Below, in pieces: positions 1-8,643 of a stretch of 14,616 bases of DNA (the first letter of the stretch is position 1; each line of letters starts with the position of its first letter). This DNA comes from Thiobacillus sp. GTDB lineage: Bacteria; Pseudomonadota; Gammaproteobacteria; Burkholderiales; Thiobacillaceae. A program made the position numbers and the translations under genes. The DNA lies in assembly GCA_020216925.1 (NCBI GenBank), contig JAIWOL010000100.1:1-14616 (forward strand), written 5' to 3'. The notes under the pieces are model-generated. The model did not search any database. It was not told the DNA's origin and saw nothing but the letters and a program-made list of their open reading frames with translations.

Positions 1-1328
1 GCGACATCTTCGGCGCGCCGCTGGCGATCGAGGGCCTGATGGCCTTCTTCCTCGAATCGACCTTCATCGGCCTGTTCTTCTTCGGCTGGGACCGGCTCAA
101 CAAATGGCAGCATCTGATGGTCACGGTGCTGATGGCAGTCGGTTCGAATCTCTCGGCGCTGTGGATCCTCATCGCCAACGGCTGGATGCAGAACCCGGTC
201 GGCGCGGAGTTTTCCTTCGTGACCATGCGCATGGAGATGACCGATTTCTGGTCCATCGTCTTCAACCCGGTGGCGCAGGCCAAGTTCGTGCACACCGTAT
301 CCGCAGGGTACGTCACCGCCTCGCTCTTCGTGCTTGGCATTTCCAGCTGGTATCTCCTGAAGGGCCGCGATCTCGAATTCGCCCGCCGCTCCTTCCGCAT
401 CGCCGCCGGCTTCGGTTTTGCCTCGGCGCTGTCGGTGATCGTGCTGGGCGACGAATCGGGCTACACCGTGGGCGAATCGCAGCAGACCAAGATGGCGGCG
501 ATCGAGGCCATGTGGGAAACCGAGCCCGCGCCGGCCGGTTTCACCGTGTTCGCGCTGCCCAACGAGGCCGCAATGCGCAATGACTACGCGCTGCACATTC
601 CCTACGTGCTGGGCTTGATCGGCACGCGCTCGCTCAGCAAGGAAATGCCGGGCATCAAGGAAATCAAGGAAAAGAACCGCGCGCGCATCGAATCGGGAAT
701 GAAGGCCGTGGCGGCGCTGGAAAGGCTGCGCAAGAACCGCGACGACTGGGAAGCACGCTCGGTATTCGACACCCACAAAGCCGATCTCGGCTTTGGCCTG
801 CTGCTGAAAAAGTACACGGTCGATGTATCGCAGGCGACGCCGGAAATGATCCAGCAGGCGGTGGACGACACCATTCCGCGCGTCGCCCCGCTGTTCTGGA
901 GCTTCCGCATCATGGTGGCACTGGGCTTTTTGTTCCTGGCGCTGTTCAGCCTGGCGCTGTTCTATTCGATCAAGGGTAATTTCATCGAGAAGAAATGGCT
1001 CCTGCGCTGGGCGCTGTGGTTCATCCCCATGCCCTGGATCGCCGCCGAACTCGGTTGGATCGTCGCCGAATACGGCCGCCAGCCGTGGACCATCTACGGC
1101 GTGCTGCCCACCCACCTGTCGGTGTCGACGCTCTCGGTGGAAAACATCTACGGCTCGCTCGCTGGCTTCATCCTCTTCTACACCACGCTGCTGTTCGTGG
1201 AAATGTTCCTGATGGTGAAGTACGCGCGGCTCGGCCCGGCGAGCCTCGGCACCGGCCGGTATTTGGGCGAACGCGATAAAACCGGCGGCGGCGCGCTGCC
1301 CGCAGGCGTCCCCGCGCAAAAACTCTAA
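1..1328 (+). CDS. cydA: Cytochrome bd ubiquinol oxidase subunit I (5' end outside window)
   Basis: Large membrane subunit of the bd-type terminal oxidase, which oxidises ubiquinol and reduces O2 to water at the inner membrane. The frame is open from base 3, before the first ATG at 39, so the gene starts upstream. 441 codons are present against about 520 in Escherichia coli CydA, so roughly the first 80 residues, including the N-terminal haem-ligand histidine, are missing. Visible family signatures are AIEGLMAFFLEST with its two conserved glutamates, the KFVHT haem-ligand histidine, a long Q-loop starting at GIKEIKEK (the E. coli-type long form), and EYGRQPW near the C terminus, followed by FLMVKYARLGP. 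The TAA stop overlaps the AAGGAG ribosome site of cydB, so the two genes are co-translated. Family assignment is essentially certain. Confidence 0.97.
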   Translation, partial: DIFGAPLAIEGLMAFFLESTFIGLFFFGWDRLNKWQHLMVTVLMAVGSNLSALWILIANGWMQNPVGAEFSFVTMRMEMTDFWSIVFNPVAQAKFVHTVSAGYVTASLFVLGISSWYLLKGRDLEFARRSFRIAAGFGFASALSVIVLGDESGYTVGESQQTKMAAIEAMWETEPAPAGFTVFALPNEAAMRNDYALHIPYVLGLIGTRSLSKEMPGIKEIKEKNRARIESGMKAVAALERLRKNRDDWEARSVFDTHKADLGFGLLLKKYTVDVSQATPEMIQQAVDDTIPRVAPLFWSFRIMVALGFLFLALFSLALFYSIKGNFIEKKWLLRWALWFIPMPWIAAELGWIVAEYGRQPWTIYGVLPTHLSVSTLSVENIYGSLAGFILFYTTLLFVEMFLMVKYARLGPASLGTGRYLGERDKTGGGALPAGVPAQKL

Positions 1329-1337
1329 GGAGCCGAC

Positions 1338-2474
1338 ATGGATTACGAAACCCTCAAACTCGTCTGGTGGCTGCTGGTCGGCGCATTGCTGGTGGGCTTT
1401 GCCATCATGGACGGACACGACATGGGCATGGGCATCCTCCTGCCCTTCGTCGGCCGCACCGATCTCGAACGCCGCGCCATCATCAACACCGTCGCACCGC
1501 ACTGGGACGGCAACCAGGTCTGGTTCATCACCGCCGGCGGCGCGATTTTCGCCGCCTGGCCGCTGGTCTACGCCACCGCGTTCTCCGGCTTCTACTGGGC
1601 CATGATGGCGGTGCTGTGGGCGCTGTTCTTCCGCCCCGTCGGCTTCGACTACCGTTCCAAGATCCAGCACCCGGCATGGCGTTCGACCTGGGACTGGGGG
1701 CTTTTCATCGGCGGGGCCGTGCCGCCGCTGATTTTCGGCGTGGCCTTCGGCAATCTGCTCCAGGGCGTGCCCTTCCAGTTCAACGACTACCTCATGTCGA
1801 CCTACACCGGCAGTTTCTGGGCGCTGCTCAATCCCTTTGCCCTGCTGGCTGGCGTGGTGGGCTTTTCGATGATTGCGCTGCAGGGCGCGAACTACCTGAT
1901 GATGCGCACCGAAGGCGCGATCTACCGCCGCGTGCGCACCGCCAGCCTCGTCTTCGGCGTGCTCGCCATCGCCAGCTTTGCCGCGGCAGGCTACTGGGTA
2001 GCCACCAGCCTTCCAGGCTTCGTCATCACCAGCCCGGTCGACCCCAACGCCCTGCCCGACCCCCTCGACAAAGCCGTGGCGATCCAGGCCGGCGCATGGA
2101 TGAACAACTACACGCTCTACCCCTGGGCCAAGTGGGTGCCCATCGCCGCCTTCGCCGGGCTGGCGTCGAGCCTGCTGTTTTCGCGCCTGAAGCAGGCCGG
2201 CGCGGCCTTCTGGTCGTCGTCGCTGGCGTGTGCCGGCATCATCGGCACGGCGGGCGTATCGATGTTCCCGTTCGTCATGCCGTCCTCGCTCGACCCGCGC
2301 TCCAGCCTCACCGCCTATGACGCCGTATCCTCGCATCTCACGCTCGGCATCATGCTCGGCGCAACGGTGATTTTCCTGCCGTTAATCGTCGTCTACACCT
2401 CGTGGGCCTACAAGGTGATGTGGGGCAAAGTCACCACGGACTACATCGCGGCCAACGACAAATCGGTGTACTGA
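1338..2474 (+). CDS. cydB: Cytochrome bd ubiquinol oxidase subunit II
   Basis: Second large membrane subunit of the bd oxidase; it pairs with CydA and completes the complex. At 378 aa it matches the usual length (379 in E. coli). Diagnostic stretches are the first helix LVGFAIMDGHDMGMG, then INTVAPHWDGNQVW, the FFRPVGFDYRSKI loop, GVAFGNLLQGVPF, and MFPFVMPSS near the C terminus. Hydrophobic segments throughout fit eight to nine membrane helices. The ATG at 1338 has AAGGAG five bases upstream (1327-1332), which fixes the start. The TGA is followed after a single base by the ATG of a DUF2141 gene, where many proteobacteria have cydX directly. Confidence 0.98.
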   Translation: MDYETLKLVWWLLVGALLVGFAIMDGHDMGMGILLPFVGRTDLERRAIINTVAPHWDGNQVWFITAGGAIFAAWPLVYATAFSGFYWAMMAVLWALFFRPVGFDYRSKIQHPAWRSTWDWGLFIGGAVPPLIFGVAFGNLLQGVPFQFNDYLMSTYTGSFWALLNPFALLAGVVGFSMIALQGANYLMMRTEGAIYRRVRTASLVFGVLAIASFAAAGYWVATSLPGFVITSPVDPNALPDPLDKAVAIQAGAWMNNYTLYPWAKWVPIAAFAGLASSLLFSRLKQAGAAFWSSSLACAGIIGTAGVSMFPFVMPSSLDPRSSLTAYDAVSSHLTLGIMLGATVIFLPLIVVYTSWAYKVMWGKVTTDYIAANDKSVY

Positions 2475-2475
2475 C

Positions 2476-2886
2476 ATGCGCGGCCTGATCCCCGCCCTGA
2501 TCCTGAGCTGCGCCGCGCCGCTCGCGCACGCGGCCACTCTCGCCGTGGCGATCGACGGCGCGAAACCCGGCGGCGGCCCGCTGGTCGTGCTGGTGTTCAC
2601 CGGCCCCGAAGGCTTTCCAAAAGAGGCCCGGGCCAGCAGCCGGCACGTGCTGCCGTCCGGCCAGACGACGCTGACGCTCGACGGCGTGCATGCCGGCCCC
2701 GTCGCGGTGATGGCCTACCATGACGAAAACGCCAACGGCGAACTTGATCGCTTTCTCGGCATGATCCCGAAAGAAGGCTGGGGCCTGTCGAACAATCCCC
2801 CGGTCAGCGGCAAGCCTGCCTTCAAGGATGCCGCCATCGCGCTGCCCGAAACCGGCACGCGCGCCGTCATCAAACTCACATACTGA
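2476..2886 (+). CDS. DUF2141 family exported protein
   Basis: 136-aa protein of unknown biochemical function. The N terminus is a clear Sec signal peptide (MRGLIPALILSCAAPLAHA, cleavage expected after AHA), so the mature part of about 117 residues should be periplasmic. The body carries the DUF2141 pattern: a beta-rich N-terminal half, the segment YHDENANGELD, the loop IPKEGWGLSNN, and KPAFKDAAIALP. The acidic DENANGELD stretch resembles a calcium-loop-like turn, but metal binding is only a guess. It starts one base after the cydB stop and ends 11 bases before cydX, so it is an integral member of the cyd operon. A role in maturing or protecting the oxidase from the periplasmic side is inferred from position alone. 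Confidence 0.88.
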   Translation: MRGLIPALILSCAAPLAHAATLAVAIDGAKPGGGPLVVLVFTGPEGFPKEARASSRHVLPSGQTTLTLDGVHAGPVAVMAYHDENANGELDRFLGMIPKEGWGLSNNPPVSGKPAFKDAAIALPETGTRAVIKLTY

Positions 2887-2897
2887 AAGGACGCGCC

Positions 2898-3026
2898 ATG
2901 TGGTACTTCGCCTGGATTCTCGGTGTCACGCTTGCCATCCTGCTGGCCTCGATGGCCGCGATGATGTGCGACGCGAAAGAGTGCGCCATCGAGGACGCCA
3001 AACGCAGCACGCCCCCCGAGGCCTGA
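2898..3026 (+). CDS. cydX: Cytochrome bd small subunit CydX
   Basis: 42-aa single-helix membrane protein. Its first nine residues, MWYFAWILG, are the hallmark CydX start and match E. coli CydX exactly. They are followed by a hydrophobic helix of about 15 residues rich in Leu, Ala and Met, and a polar tail of about 18 residues ending in TPPEA. CydX binds the CydA-CydB core and stabilises the haem site and activity of the oxidase. The ATG at 2898 has AAAGGA seven bases upstream. In many proteobacteria cydX directly follows cydB; here the DUF2141 gene comes between them. The tail carries two cysteines (C24, C29) that the E. coli protein lacks. Confidence 0.94.
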   Translation: MWYFAWILGVTLAILLASMAAMMCDAKECAIEDAKRSTPPEA

Positions 3027-3060
3027 TGGCCCGATTTTTCTTCTGTCTGGAGATTCAAAC

Positions 3061-3558
3061 ATGTCACTCCGTCTTGCCCTGCCCGCCCTGCTCCTCGCGC
3101 TGTGCGCCGCGCCGGTCCTTGCGACCGAAGCTGTGCCGCCCGGTCCGCGCGCCATCGTCAGCGAAAACTTCAGCCACGGCTCGTTTGCCGATACCGTCGG
3201 CGCGCTCAAAACCCAGCTCGCTGCCGACGGCTGGAATCTTGTGGCCGAAATCGACCTGGGCAGCCGCCTGGCAAAGCGCAACGTCAACCTGCCGGGCGGC
3301 CTCGTGATTCTGGAATTCACCAGCGGCGGCGCGACCATTCCACTGCTGAAGAACGAAGCCACTCGTTACGTCGCGGGTCTCATGCCGTGCAGCGTGTCGG
3401 TTTATGCCATGGACGATGGCCGCGTCGTCGTCTCGCGCATGAACGCCGGCGCCATGGCAGGCATGATGGAGCCCGGGATCGGCGAAGTCCTGAAGCAGTC
3501 CGCGGCGCGCATGGACAACAGCATTCACGCCGCACTGGCAAAACTCGCCGCGAACTGA
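3061..3558 (+). CDS. DUF302 family exported protein
   Basis: 165-aa protein with a Sec signal peptide (hydrophobic residues 3-17, cleavage likely at VLATEA) and a single DUF302-type domain over roughly residues 30-160. The visible pattern fits the family: a first strand followed by SFADTVGALKTQLAADGW (the helix DUF302 proteins share), a central strand pair ending in LEFTSGG, and the segment LMPCSVSVYAMDDGRVVVSRMN. DUF302 domains are small alpha-beta folds with no settled reaction; many are periplasmic and lie near redox or sulfur genes. GGAG at 3049-3052, eight bases before the ATG, supports the start. It sits 34 bases after cydX and 10 bases before a flavoprotein gene, so it is probably part of the cyd transcript. 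One cysteine (in MPCSV) is present in the mature protein. Confidence 0.85.
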   Translation: MSLRLALPALLLALCAAPVLATEAVPPGPRAIVSENFSHGSFADTVGALKTQLAADGWNLVAEIDLGSRLAKRNVNLPGGLVILEFTSGGATIPLLKNEATRYVAGLMPCSVSVYAMDDGRVVVSRMNAGAMAGMMEPGIGEVLKQSAARMDNSIHAALAKLAAN

Positions 3559-3568
3559 ACCTGGCCGC

Positions 3569-4717
3569 ATGAACACACCGCACATTGCCATCGTCGGCGC
3601 AGGCTTCGCTGCACTCACTGCGGTCCGCACCCTGAGAAAGCGCGACGCGCAGGTGCGCATCACCCTGATCGCTCCGCGTGCCGAGCTGGTGTATTACCCC
3701 AGTCTGATCTGGATGCCCGCGGGTCTGCGCCGGCGTCAGGACCTGCACATCGACCTGTCAGGCTTCCTGGCGCAACAGCGCGTCGAATTTCATGCCGCCC
3801 GGGTCACCGGCCTGGCCGACGGCGGGCGAACCGTGCTGACAGACAGCGGCACGCTCGCCAACGACGCGCTTCTGATTGCCAGCGGCGGAAGATTTCTCAA
3901 GGGCCTGCCCGGCATCGAGCACGCGCTGACAATCTGCGAGGGAACAACAGCCGCCGAATCCATCCGGGACCGGCTGGCCGCGCTGACGGGTGGCACGATC
4001 GCCGTGGGGTTTGCCACTAACCCCAAAGAGCAAGGCGCAATGCGCGGCGGACCAATGTTCGAACTGCTGTTCGGCATTGACACCCTCTTGCGCCAGCAGG
4101 GCCGGCGAGACCGTTTCAGGCTGGTGTTCTTCAACCCGGCGAAGGCGCCGGGCAAACGCCTGGGCGAAAAGGCGGTGACGGGTTTGCTCAACGAGATGAA
4201 GAAACGTGGCATCGACACCTGGCTGGGTCACAAGCTCACCGCGTTCGAAGCCGACAAGGTGAGAACGGAAGGCGGAGATTTCACCTCCGACCTCATCCTG
4301 TTCATGCCCGGCATGACCGGCCCGGACTGGGCTGAGGCATCCGCGCTTCCCCTGTCCACAGGCGGTTTCTTCCAGGCCGACGCCCACTGCCAGGTTTCCG
4401 GCGCGGACAAGGTCTTTGTTGCCGGCGACGCCGGCAGCTACCCCGGCCCCGACTGGTTGCCCAAACAGGCCCACATGGCCGACCTGCAAGCCAGGGTTGC
4501 CGCCGAAAACCTGCTCGGCGCGCTGGCCGGCCACCCCCCCGTTGCGCGCTTCAAGCTCGAACTGGTGTGCATCGTCGACACACTCGACCGGGGCATCCTG
4601 GTGTACCGCAGCGAAAAGCACGCGATCATCCTGCCGCCCTGCCGGCTCTTTCACTGGGCCAAAAGTTTCTTCGAATGGCTCTATCTGAGGCCCTACCGCA
4701 AGACTGCCGGCGCATGA
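3569..4717 (+). CDS. SQR/NDH-2-like FAD-dependent quinone oxidoreductase
   Basis: 382-aa two-dinucleotide-binding-domain flavoprotein of the sulfide:quinone oxidoreductase / flavocytochrome c / type II NADH dehydrogenase superfamily. Seen: the N-terminal FAD fingerprint IAIVGAGFAAL (residues 6-16), the YYPSLIWMPAG segment (42-52) typical of SQR-like proteins, the second FAD motif KVFVAGDAG (281-289), and an amphipathic tail FFEWLYLRPYRK (367-378) like the membrane anchor of this group. Cysteines are C123, C274, C334 and C358. C123 and C334 sit about where SQR has its first and third redox cysteines, but where the essential central cysteine would be expected I read AMRGGP (157-162). Classical SQR activity is therefore uncertain; an altered sulfur substrate or NAD(P)H:quinone activity is possible. 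There is no clear ribosome site. Its stop overlaps the next start (ATGA). Confidence 0.85.
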   Translation: MNTPHIAIVGAGFAALTAVRTLRKRDAQVRITLIAPRAELVYYPSLIWMPAGLRRRQDLHIDLSGFLAQQRVEFHAARVTGLADGGRTVLTDSGTLANDALLIASGGRFLKGLPGIEHALTICEGTTAAESIRDRLAALTGGTIAVGFATNPKEQGAMRGGPMFELLFGIDTLLRQQGRRDRFRLVFFNPAKAPGKRLGEKAVTGLLNEMKKRGIDTWLGHKLTAFEADKVRTEGGDFTSDLILFMPGMTGPDWAEASALPLSTGGFFQADAHCQVSGADKVFVAGDAGSYPGPDWLPKQAHMADLQARVAAENLLGALAGHPPVARFKLELVCIVDTLDRGILVYRSEKHAIILPPCRLFHWAKSFFEWLYLRPYRKTAGA

Positions 4718-5001
4718 CCCCATCTCACGCAAAGTCCTACGCTCAGGGCATTACCCTTGCTGTCGCATTCACCCTGATGCTGCTCATCACGATCTACCCG
4801 CGCGCGCTCGCCACCGAATCCGGCGGCCCCATCAGCCACGGCATCCTCATGCTGATCATGTGGGGGCTGTCGGCAGGCTTCGTCTACGGCGTCGGTTTCA
4901 TCCCGCGCAGCCGCCTGCTGCGCGTGGCGCTGGGGCCCTGGGTGGCCTGGGCCGGCTTTGCGCCCGGCCTTGCCAGCTATCTGCGATTCTTTCTGGAGTG
5001 A
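4714..5001 (+). CDS. ybgE: YbgE-like cyd operon membrane protein
   Basis: 95-aa protein with three hydrophobic segments, around residues 11-28, 43-62 and 70-92. The middle part, SHGILMLIMWGLSAGFVYGVGFIP, is cut here into SHGILMLIMWG and AGFVYGVGFIP; it matches the WHGLLLMW...GVIHGVGFRP pattern of E. coli YbgE, the small membrane protein encoded at the end of cyd operons. The function of YbgE is not firmly established. The ATG at 4714 overlaps the preceding stop in an ATGA quadruplet, indicating translational coupling; the same frame is open further upstream inside the flavoprotein gene but has no better start. It is the last gene of the operon and converges on the c-di-GMP gene 30 bases away. 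Confidence 0.78.
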   Translation: MTPSHAKSYAQGITLAVAFTLMLLITIYPRALATESGGPISHGILMLIMWGLSAGFVYGVGFIPRSRLLRVALGPWVAWAGFAPGLASYLRFFLE

Positions 5002-5031
5002 AGCGGATTGGCGTGCGAGTGCGGCAGCCCG

Positions 5032-7218
5032 TTAACCCGCCGGGAAAGTCTGCGTAAACAGTGCGCTGATCTTTTCCGGCGGCATCGGGCGCGCAACCAC
5101 AAAACCCTGGATCTCGTCGCAGTCGCGCGCTTTCAGAAAAGCCATCTGCTCGGGCGTTTCCACCCCTTCGGCCACCACGCGCATGTTGAGCGTGTGCGCG
5201 AGGCGGATCACGGCGGTGGCGATTTCTGCGGCATCGCCCTCTAACAGCACGTCGTCGATAAGGCTTTTGTCGATCTTCAGCGCATCGATGGGCATGCGCT
5301 TCAACTGCCCGAGGTTGGAGTAGCCGGTGCCGAAATCGTCGATGTAGACGTGCAGGCCGCGCTGGCGCAAGGCATCGAGCATGGCGAAGGTGCGCTCTGG
5401 ATTGTCCATCGCCGCGCTCTCGGTTATTTCCACTTCCAGATACGCCGTATCCATGCCGGTTTCCAGCACGATCGCATCGATGTCCTCGGCAAGGCGTTCA
5501 TCACCAAACTGGCGCGGCGACAGATTCACCGCCACCGGCGGCGGATCGAGCCCCGCATCCCGCCACGCCACCCATTGTTCGCAGGCGGCGCGGATCGCCC
5601 AGCGGCCGATCGGCACGATGAGCCCGGTTTCTTCCGCCACGGGGATGAAGCGCCGCGGCCCGATCAGGCTGCCCGAACGGCTCATCCAGCGGATCAGGGC
5701 TTCAAGACCGACAACCCGGCCGCTGCCCAGGTCGACCTTGGGCTGGAACACCAGCGCCAGCTCCCTGCGGTCCAGCGCCTGGCGCAGGCCGTTTTCCAGC
5801 ATGAGCTGCTGCTGCGCCCGCGTGTTCATCTCGCCGCTGTAATACTCGAAACCGCTGCGCCGCTGTTTGGCCTGATACATCGCCAGATCGGCCTGGCGAA
5901 GCAGGGTGTTGGCGTCGGCGGCATCGTCGGGATAGACGCTGATGCCGATGCTCGCCCCGATGGCGTAGCGACGCTGGTTGATCTTGAACGACTCGGACAA
6001 AGCCCGGATGAGCTTGTTCGCCACGCGGCTGGCCGCGCGCGAGGTGGCAGGATGCGTCAGCACCACGGCGAATTCGTCGCCTCCGAGCCGGGCCACGAAA
6101 TCATCGGCGCGCAACTGCTCGTCGAGCCGGCCGGCGACGATGCGCAGGACCTGGTCGCCGACTTCGTGCCCCTGAGTGTCGTTGATTTGCTTGAAGCGGT
6201 CCAGATCGATGAAAAGCAGCGAAACCTGCATCTGTTCGCGTTGCGCGCGCGCCAGCGTGTGCGAGAGAAAATCCTGGAAATACGAACGGTTGGGCAAACC
6301 GGTGAGCGGATCGTGGTTGGCCAGCATGTCGAGCCGCATTTCCGAGTAGCGCCGCTCGGTCAGCGCCGAGGCAACGAACAGCCCCCCCAAGGCCATCACG
6401 ATCATGCTGATCTGCAGGGCGAACACATCCTGCGGACTCGTCGTGGGATTGATGCCGCCGTAGGACACCAGCGCCATGCCCAGCACGATGGACGCCGCCA
6501 GAAAAATCGCCAGGCTTGCGCCGGTAATGGAAAAACGCAGCGCCGCCCACAGCACGCCGGGCAACATCACAAACAGCACAATCTCTGCGGGCCGCATCGG
6601 CACCTCGTACTGCAGCAGCAGCCGCGTCAGCAGCAGCATGGCCAGCATCAGGGCCAGGCCTTCGATGCGCGCGCGCCGGGTGGCGGGCAACAAATCCCAG
6701 CGCGAGGCAGTCAGAAGCAGCGGCGCAACGAGATAGATGCCCAGGATGTCGCCGAGCCACCACACCCAGAATGCCCGGCCAATCTGCTCAAACGGCAGAA
6801 TGCCGAAACCATACAGCGCCGCCGTGCCCACCACGGCACTGACCGCTGCGCCCAGCGGCGCCAGCACCAGGGCGAATTTGGCCACGCTGTCCACGTAATC
6901 CAGCGCCGCGCTGAAAGGCGAGAGATGGCGGACCAGATAGGCCATCAACGCCGCGCCGAGCGCGGCCCCACAGCCAATGACCAGCGCCAGCCCCGGCGGC
7001 AGGATCAGGCTGTTGGCGGCGAACGACCCCAGCAGCACGCCCAGCACGCCCGCCGCGCCAAAGCGCAGGCTGGCGAACGCGGCAATGCCGGCCGCCAGCC
7101 AGACGGCAGCGGCCACGCCCGCCACGTAAGTGGAAAACTTGAGGCTGAGAAACGCAGCCAGCCAGTAGGCCAGCGCGGTCAGACCGGCGATGAAGACGAA
7201 CCGTCCCGGGCCGGCCAT
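5032..7218 (-). CDS. MASE1-GGDEF-EAL cyclic-di-GMP signalling enzyme
   Basis: 728-aa membrane protein. Residues 1 to about 285 are a MASE1-type sensor with about eight hydrophobic helices. A GGDEF diguanylate cyclase domain follows at about 295-460, with intact GGDEF at 379-383 and an inhibitory I-site R370-x-x-D373 five residues before it. An EAL phosphodiesterase domain occupies about 470-720, with E506-A-L, the metal-binding stretch EVEITE (595-600), DDFGTGYS (627-634), LKIDKSLI, and QGF at 704-706. Both halves look catalytically competent, so the protein may make or break cyclic di-GMP depending on the MASE1 signal. No ribosome site is obvious at the ATG. It lies 21 bases after the small coiled-coil gene and is the last gene of a four-gene minus-strand run. 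Confidence 0.96.
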   Translation of the reverse strand: MAGPGRFVFIAGLTALAYWLAAFLSLKFSTYVAGVAAAVWLAAGIAAFASLRFGAAGVLGVLLGSFAANSLILPPGLALVIGCGAALGAALMAYLVRHLSPFSAALDYVDSVAKFALVLAPLGAAVSAVVGTAALYGFGILPFEQIGRAFWVWWLGDILGIYLVAPLLLTASRWDLLPATRRARIEGLALMLAMLLLTRLLLQYEVPMRPAEIVLFVMLPGVLWAALRFSITGASLAIFLAASIVLGMALVSYGGINPTTSPQDVFALQISMIVMALGGLFVASALTERRYSEMRLDMLANHDPLTGLPNRSYFQDFLSHTLARAQREQMQVSLLFIDLDRFKQINDTQGHEVGDQVLRIVAGRLDEQLRADDFVARLGGDEFAVVLTHPATSRAASRVANKLIRALSESFKINQRRYAIGASIGISVYPDDAADANTLLRQADLAMYQAKQRRSGFEYYSGEMNTRAQQQLMLENGLRQALDRRELALVFQPKVDLGSGRVVGLEALIRWMSRSGSLIGPRRFIPVAEETGLIVPIGRWAIRAACEQWVAWRDAGLDPPPVAVNLSPRQFGDERLAEDIDAIVLETGMDTAYLEVEITESAAMDNPERTFAMLDALRQRGLHVYIDDFGTGYSNLGQLKRMPIDALKIDKSLIDDVLLEGDAAEIATAVIRLAHTLNMRVVAEGVETPEQMAFLKARDCDEIQGFVVARPMPPEKISALFTQTFPAG

Positions 7219-7239
7219 GCGATAACGAACGCGGCAGAC

Positions 7240-7503
7240 TTACTGCACGGGGTCGAGTTCGGCGCGCACGGATTCGAGCGCATCCTTGAGCGTTTCCTCC
7301 GACAGGCCGTTCAACTGTTCGGCAAGCATTTCTGCCGCGTCGAGCGTGTCGGCCTCATCCGGAAGGGTATCGGTATCGAGATTGGCGACGAACACTGCCG
7401 CCGCTCCCGTCACCTGCAGGAGCTGGCGGCGTTCGTTCATCAGCATTTCGATTTCGTCACGCAGCAGCCGGATTTCGTCTTCTTTCATGGCGGTCAGGCT
7501 CAT
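7240..7503 (-). CDS. Small acidic coiled-coil protein of unknown family
   Basis: 87-aa protein I do not recognise. Residues 7-30 are a charged amphipathic helix (EDEIRLLRDEIEMLMNERRQ) with heptad-like leucine and isoleucine spacing. A short hydrophobic patch (GAAAVFVANL) follows, then a very acidic C-terminal half with two further predicted helices (AAEMLAEQLNGL, ETLKDALESVRAEL). There is no signal peptide, membrane segment or cysteine. GGAG lies seven bases before the ATG, which supports this start. It sits between a FIST gene (27 bases upstream) and the c-di-GMP enzyme (21 bases downstream). This suggests a cytoplasmic adaptor or oligomerisation partner for one of them; that role is inferred from context only. 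Confidence 0.72.
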   Translation of the reverse strand: MSLTAMKEDEIRLLRDEIEMLMNERRQLLQVTGAAAVFVANLDTDTLPDEADTLDAAEMLAEQLNGLSEETLKDALESVRAELDPVQ

Positions 7504-7530
7504 AGGGGTCTCCGTCTATCGTTTTCAGGT

Positions 7531-8625
7531 TCAGCCGAACAGGGTCAGCACGCCGGTATAACCATACAGGCGATTGTGCGAAATTTCACCGTTTGCGAAA
7601 AAGCCCACCAGGGGAAAATCGCCCAGCGTGCCGCGTATCAGCCCCAGTTCTCGATGTGGCGCGCCGAACATGTACTGGCCGCGCCCCAGGCACGACACGT
7701 AGATGCCGCCTCTTATCGGGCTGCCCAGCTGCGCGCGGATCGCCTCCAGCATGCGAACCAGATCCGCCTCGGCGCTTTCCTGGTCGCGCTTGCAGAACAG
7801 CAATTCATCGCCCGGCTGCACGTATTCGCCGATGGCGACCAGGTTGTTTTCCGGGTCGACGCCGAGAATGTTGCGCACCAGGTAATCGCCCGTGTCCGAG
7901 CCCCGCACCGGCAGGCCGGCAAAGATGAATCCCGCCGCGCGTCGCAGGTCGCGCGCCAGCACCTCGCCGATTTCCGCCTTCATCACGACCAGTGCAGGCC
8001 GGTGATCGAGCGAGCCGATGATGTTCTTCCTGGCCTCGGTGATGACATGGCGCGGCCCCAGCGGCGAAATCCCCTGCGACAGCCGCGTGGCCAGCTTCAC
8101 CCGCTCCGAAAACAGCACGCCCGAGAGGCCGCCTTTCACCACTTCATCGCTGATCTGCGCCATCTCCCCGCGCGCGCTGGACAGGCCGCCCACCACGAAG
8201 CCGCTGGCCACCTGCTCCGACAGGGCATCGATCAGCGCCTGGATTTGCGGATTGGACGGATCGCCATGCACCAGCGCCAGATAGCCGTCGGCGGCCTGGA
8301 TATCCTGCGGCGCGCGCGCCAGCGGCAGCATGCGAAACTCTTCGGCCGGAAATTCGCCCAGCATCACGGCCATCGCCGGCTCTTCCAGATACTCCGTCCC
8401 GGTGGCGCACACGCCCACCCCCACGCTGCCGGTCCAGTGCGGCACCCCGGTTGCGACCCGGAAGAAGGCGAGAATCGCGTCCAGTTCGCCAGCCAACTCG
8501 TCGGACACATACAGGAAGCCCAGGGTGGCGGCAGCGGGGATTGCCCCCAGCTGATTCATGCAGACGCGCGCGGCTTCGGTCCAGTCGGCGTGGGCGGCGT
8601 GAGCGTAGCGAAAAGGTGCGGACAT
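7531..8625 (-). CDS. Stand-alone FIST-domain sensor protein
   Basis: 364-aa soluble protein made of FIST_N (about residues 25-220) and FIST_C (about 225-355) and nothing else. Supporting segments are SVGVGVCATG and VVGGLSSARG in the N-terminal half, SQGISPLGPRHVITEA at the domain junction, and the FIST_C signature GGIYVSCLGRGQYMFG followed by FPLVGFFANGEI and YGYTGVLTLF at the C terminus. FIST domains are proposed to sense small ligands, possibly amino acids, and are often fused to or encoded beside GGDEF/EAL or chemotaxis modules. That agrees with the c-di-GMP gene two genes downstream. GGAG is only one base from the ATG, closer than ideal, so initiation may depend on coupling to the upstream gene, whose stop is 18 bases away. 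Confidence 0.93.
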   Translation of the reverse strand: MSAPFRYAHAAHADWTEAARVCMNQLGAIPAAATLGFLYVSDELAGELDAILAFFRVATGVPHWTGSVGVGVCATGTEYLEEPAMAVMLGEFPAEEFRMLPLARAPQDIQAADGYLALVHGDPSNPQIQALIDALSEQVASGFVVGGLSSARGEMAQISDEVVKGGLSGVLFSERVKLATRLSQGISPLGPRHVITEARKNIIGSLDHRPALVVMKAEIGEVLARDLRRAAGFIFAGLPVRGSDTGDYLVRNILGVDPENNLVAIGEYVQPGDELLFCKRDQESAEADLVRMLEAIRAQLGSPIRGGIYVSCLGRGQYMFGAPHRELGLIRGTLGDFPLVGFFANGEISHNRLYGYTGVLTLFG

Positions 8626-8643
8626 ACTCCAGGTTCGATCAAT

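Noticed and set aside
5002..5031. Terminator between the convergent cyd and c-di-GMP operons
   Set aside because: Only 30 bases, with no stable stem followed by T residues on either strand.
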